A stretch of 22,542 bases of DNA from CAYYYJ01 sp964476045 (GTDB lineage Archaea; Aenigmatarchaeota; Aenigmatarchaeia; QMZP01; JACQNV01), in NCBI GenBank assembly GCA_964476045.1, contig CAYYYJ010000017.1, positions 1 through 22,542 of the forward strand, read 5' to 3'. The notes under the pieces were generated by a model that saw only the letters and a program-made list of their open reading frames with translations, made no database searches and was not told the DNA's origin. The translations under genes and the position numbers were made by a program. This document shows positions 21,636 through 22,542 of the stretch, piece by piece (within the stretch, counting starts at the first letter, position 1; every line of letters begins with the position of its first letter).

Positions 21636-22016
21636 ATGGAAAAACCGCTAAAGAAACTAATTGAGAAAGCCAGGAAAGACAAAGATATCCTGGCTGTGAG
21701 CCTTTTTGGCAGTTTTGCGAGGGGGGAGAAAAACTATGGGGATATAGACGTCTGTCTGTTCCTGAGAGGGAAGAAGCCTAACAAGGTAATATCCAAGAAA
21801 AAACTCGAATACGTTTCTGAATTTGGAGATAGGTTTGATATCCAAATATTCCAGCAGCTGCCCCTTTACATAAGGGAGCGTGTCCTTAGGGAAGGGAAGA
21901 TTCTCCTCTCAAAAAACACAGATTTGCTATATGACATAGCTATTGCTTTCATAAAAGAGTATGAGGATTACAGACCCATCTATGAAAGTTATCTGGAGGC
22001 TGTTGAACATGGTTGA
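21636..22016 (+). CDS. MNT-type minimal nucleotidyltransferase (MntA-like antitoxin)
   Basis: The 126-residue protein carries the minimal nucleotidyltransferase core: LFGSFARGEKNYGDIDVCLF, with Gly-Ser in the helix turn and the metal-binding Asp pair in DID, and a third Asp in RFDIQIFQQLP. The ending PLYIRERVLREGKILLSKN is typical of archaeal stand-alone MNT proteins. In MntA/HepT pairs it AMPylates the HEPN toxin on a Tyr to silence it. The Gly-Ser to Asp spacing is nine residues, one fewer than in the common form. It overlaps the HEPN gene, which starts at 22009 inside its last codons. Whether it acts as an antitoxin is inferred from the neighbour. Confidence 0.88.
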   Translation: MEKPLKKLIEKARKDKDILAVSLFGSFARGEKNYGDIDVCLFLRGKKPNKVISKKKLEYVSEFGDRFDIQIFQQLPLYIRERVLREGKILLSKNTDLLYDIAIAFIKEYEDYRPIYESYLEAVEHG

Positions 22017-22425
22017 CAAAAAAAGAATTCTGGCAAGGCTGGACGAGCTTGACGGATATATAAAAGAATTAGCTGAAATTATGCCGGTAAATTTCCAGGA
22101 TTATATGGATGACAAGGAAGCCAGAAGGGCATGTGAAAGGCTCCTCCAGATATCAATTGAATGCGTAATAGACATATCCAGTATTCTTGTGAAAGGCCTA
22201 AAATCTGGCCTGCCTTCAAACGAAGACGATGTATTTGACAGCCTGAAAAAAAAGAAAATAATATCAGCAGGCCGTGCAGGCACACTCAAATCCATGAAAG
22301 GTTTCAGGAACATACTTGTCCACCGGTATGCTGAGGTGGATGATGAGCAAGTTTTTGATTTCCTGAAAAGCAACCTGAAAGACTTCTCTGTTTTCAAAAA
22401 AGAAATCCTGAAAATCATCAGATAA
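22009..22425 (+). CDS. HEPN ribonuclease toxin (HepT-like, DUF86)
   Basis: The 138-residue all-helical protein has the HEPN signature RNILVHRY near residues 102-109: the Arg-x4-His catalytic pair followed by Tyr, the residue that partner MntA proteins AMPylate. Its start, ATG 22009, overlaps the nucleotidyltransferase gene by 8 nt, with GGAGG about 10 nt upstream as a ribosome site. A longer frame from 21961 exists but overlaps the partner further and adds no family-like sequence. HepT proteins are RNases, with tRNA as reported target in one system. Catalytic residues appear intact. It could also be a DUF86 protein without toxicity, but the pairing makes toxin the better guess. Confidence 0.87.
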   Translation: MVDKKRILARLDELDGYIKELAEIMPVNFQDYMDDKEARRACERLLQISIECVIDISSILVKGLKSGLPSNEDDVFDSLKKKKIISAGRAGTLKSMKGFRNILVHRYAEVDDEQVFDFLKSNLKDFSVFKKEILKIIR

Positions 22426-22542
22426 AAAAAGTCTGCGGTTGTCATTCACAGTATCTGCTGGGACAGGCAGGCGATATAGAATAATCTGTTTCCCGAGTTT
22501 CCACACACTAAAGATTAAAATCAGATTAATTTCTGCCCGCTT

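Noticed and set aside
22264..22506. Minus-strand open frame across the HEPN gene and the window end
   Set aside because: It mostly overlaps the HEPN frame and shows no family features; the last 117 bases therefore remain without a call.
1..22542. CRISPR arrays, tRNA or rRNA genes, insertion sequences
   Set aside because: No regularly spaced repeats, no cloverleaf-like sequence in the intergenic gaps, and no transposase gene or terminal inverted repeats were seen.

Overview
The window reads as a gene-dense, AT-rich archaeal chromosome segment. The archaeal call rests on GatD, RNase P proteins of the Rpp30 and Pop5 families, ribosomal proteins L7Ae, S28e and L24e, HerA, a ferredoxin-dependent 2-oxoacid oxidoreductase, and TATA boxes about 20-30 nt upstream of most start codons, which implies short-leader or leaderless transcripts. 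Very short intergenic gaps, small transporters, a PT-linker cysteine-rich surface protein and several toxin-antitoxin pairs would fit a DPANN-type or other small-genome archaeon, but the sequence alone does not fix the lineage.

Layout. 1-432 (+): the 3' part of a glutaredoxin-like gene and a small unknown gene. 429-1710 (-): an overlapping operon of rnp3, rnp2 and a SemiSWEET-like membrane protein. 1807-4272 (-): a lipoprotein, then gatD. 4336-9814 (+): membrane transport genes (DedA, a SERCA-type Ca2+ P-type ATPase, an unknown protein with a HEYEGH motif, and two overlapping half-size MgtE/SLC41 proteins). 9847-12556 (+): a cytoplasmic eight-repeat beta-propeller protein, an AbrB/PIN toxin-antitoxin pair and a short-chain dehydrogenase. 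12559-14891 (-): a large secreted cysteine-rich protein followed by a small membrane-anchored protein. 15008-16882 (+): HerA and a small unknown protein. 16935-17775 (-): L7Ae, S28e and L24e; the last is a 58-residue gene. 17776-18173: the structured L7Ae leader plus a stretch with a good TATA box but no convincing gene. 18174-18793 (+): a second antitoxin/PIN pair. 18808-21521 (-): korA and korB. 21636-22425 (+): an MntA/HepT pair. I saw nothing convincing in 22426-22542.

How the genes fit together. Three RNase P proteins (Rpp30, Pop5, L7Ae) are encoded in two separate operons. GatD would act with an off-window GatE to make Gln-tRNA(Gln). KorA and KorB form one CoA-dependent, ferredoxin-reducing 2-oxoacid oxidoreductase. 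The Ca2+-ATPase and the MgtE pair suggest active divalent-cation handling. The three toxin-antitoxin-like pairs lie between 11.2 and 22.4 kb.

The least expected signals are in RNA. The L7Ae leader holds a long GNRA-capped hairpin just before the Shine-Dalgarno, the S28e Shine-Dalgarno sits in the loop of a perfect 9-bp hairpin abutting the start codon, and a third hairpin between the two genes carries opposed GA dinucleotides like an imperfect L7Ae-binding kink-loop. I did not find a clear new defence or enzymatic system.
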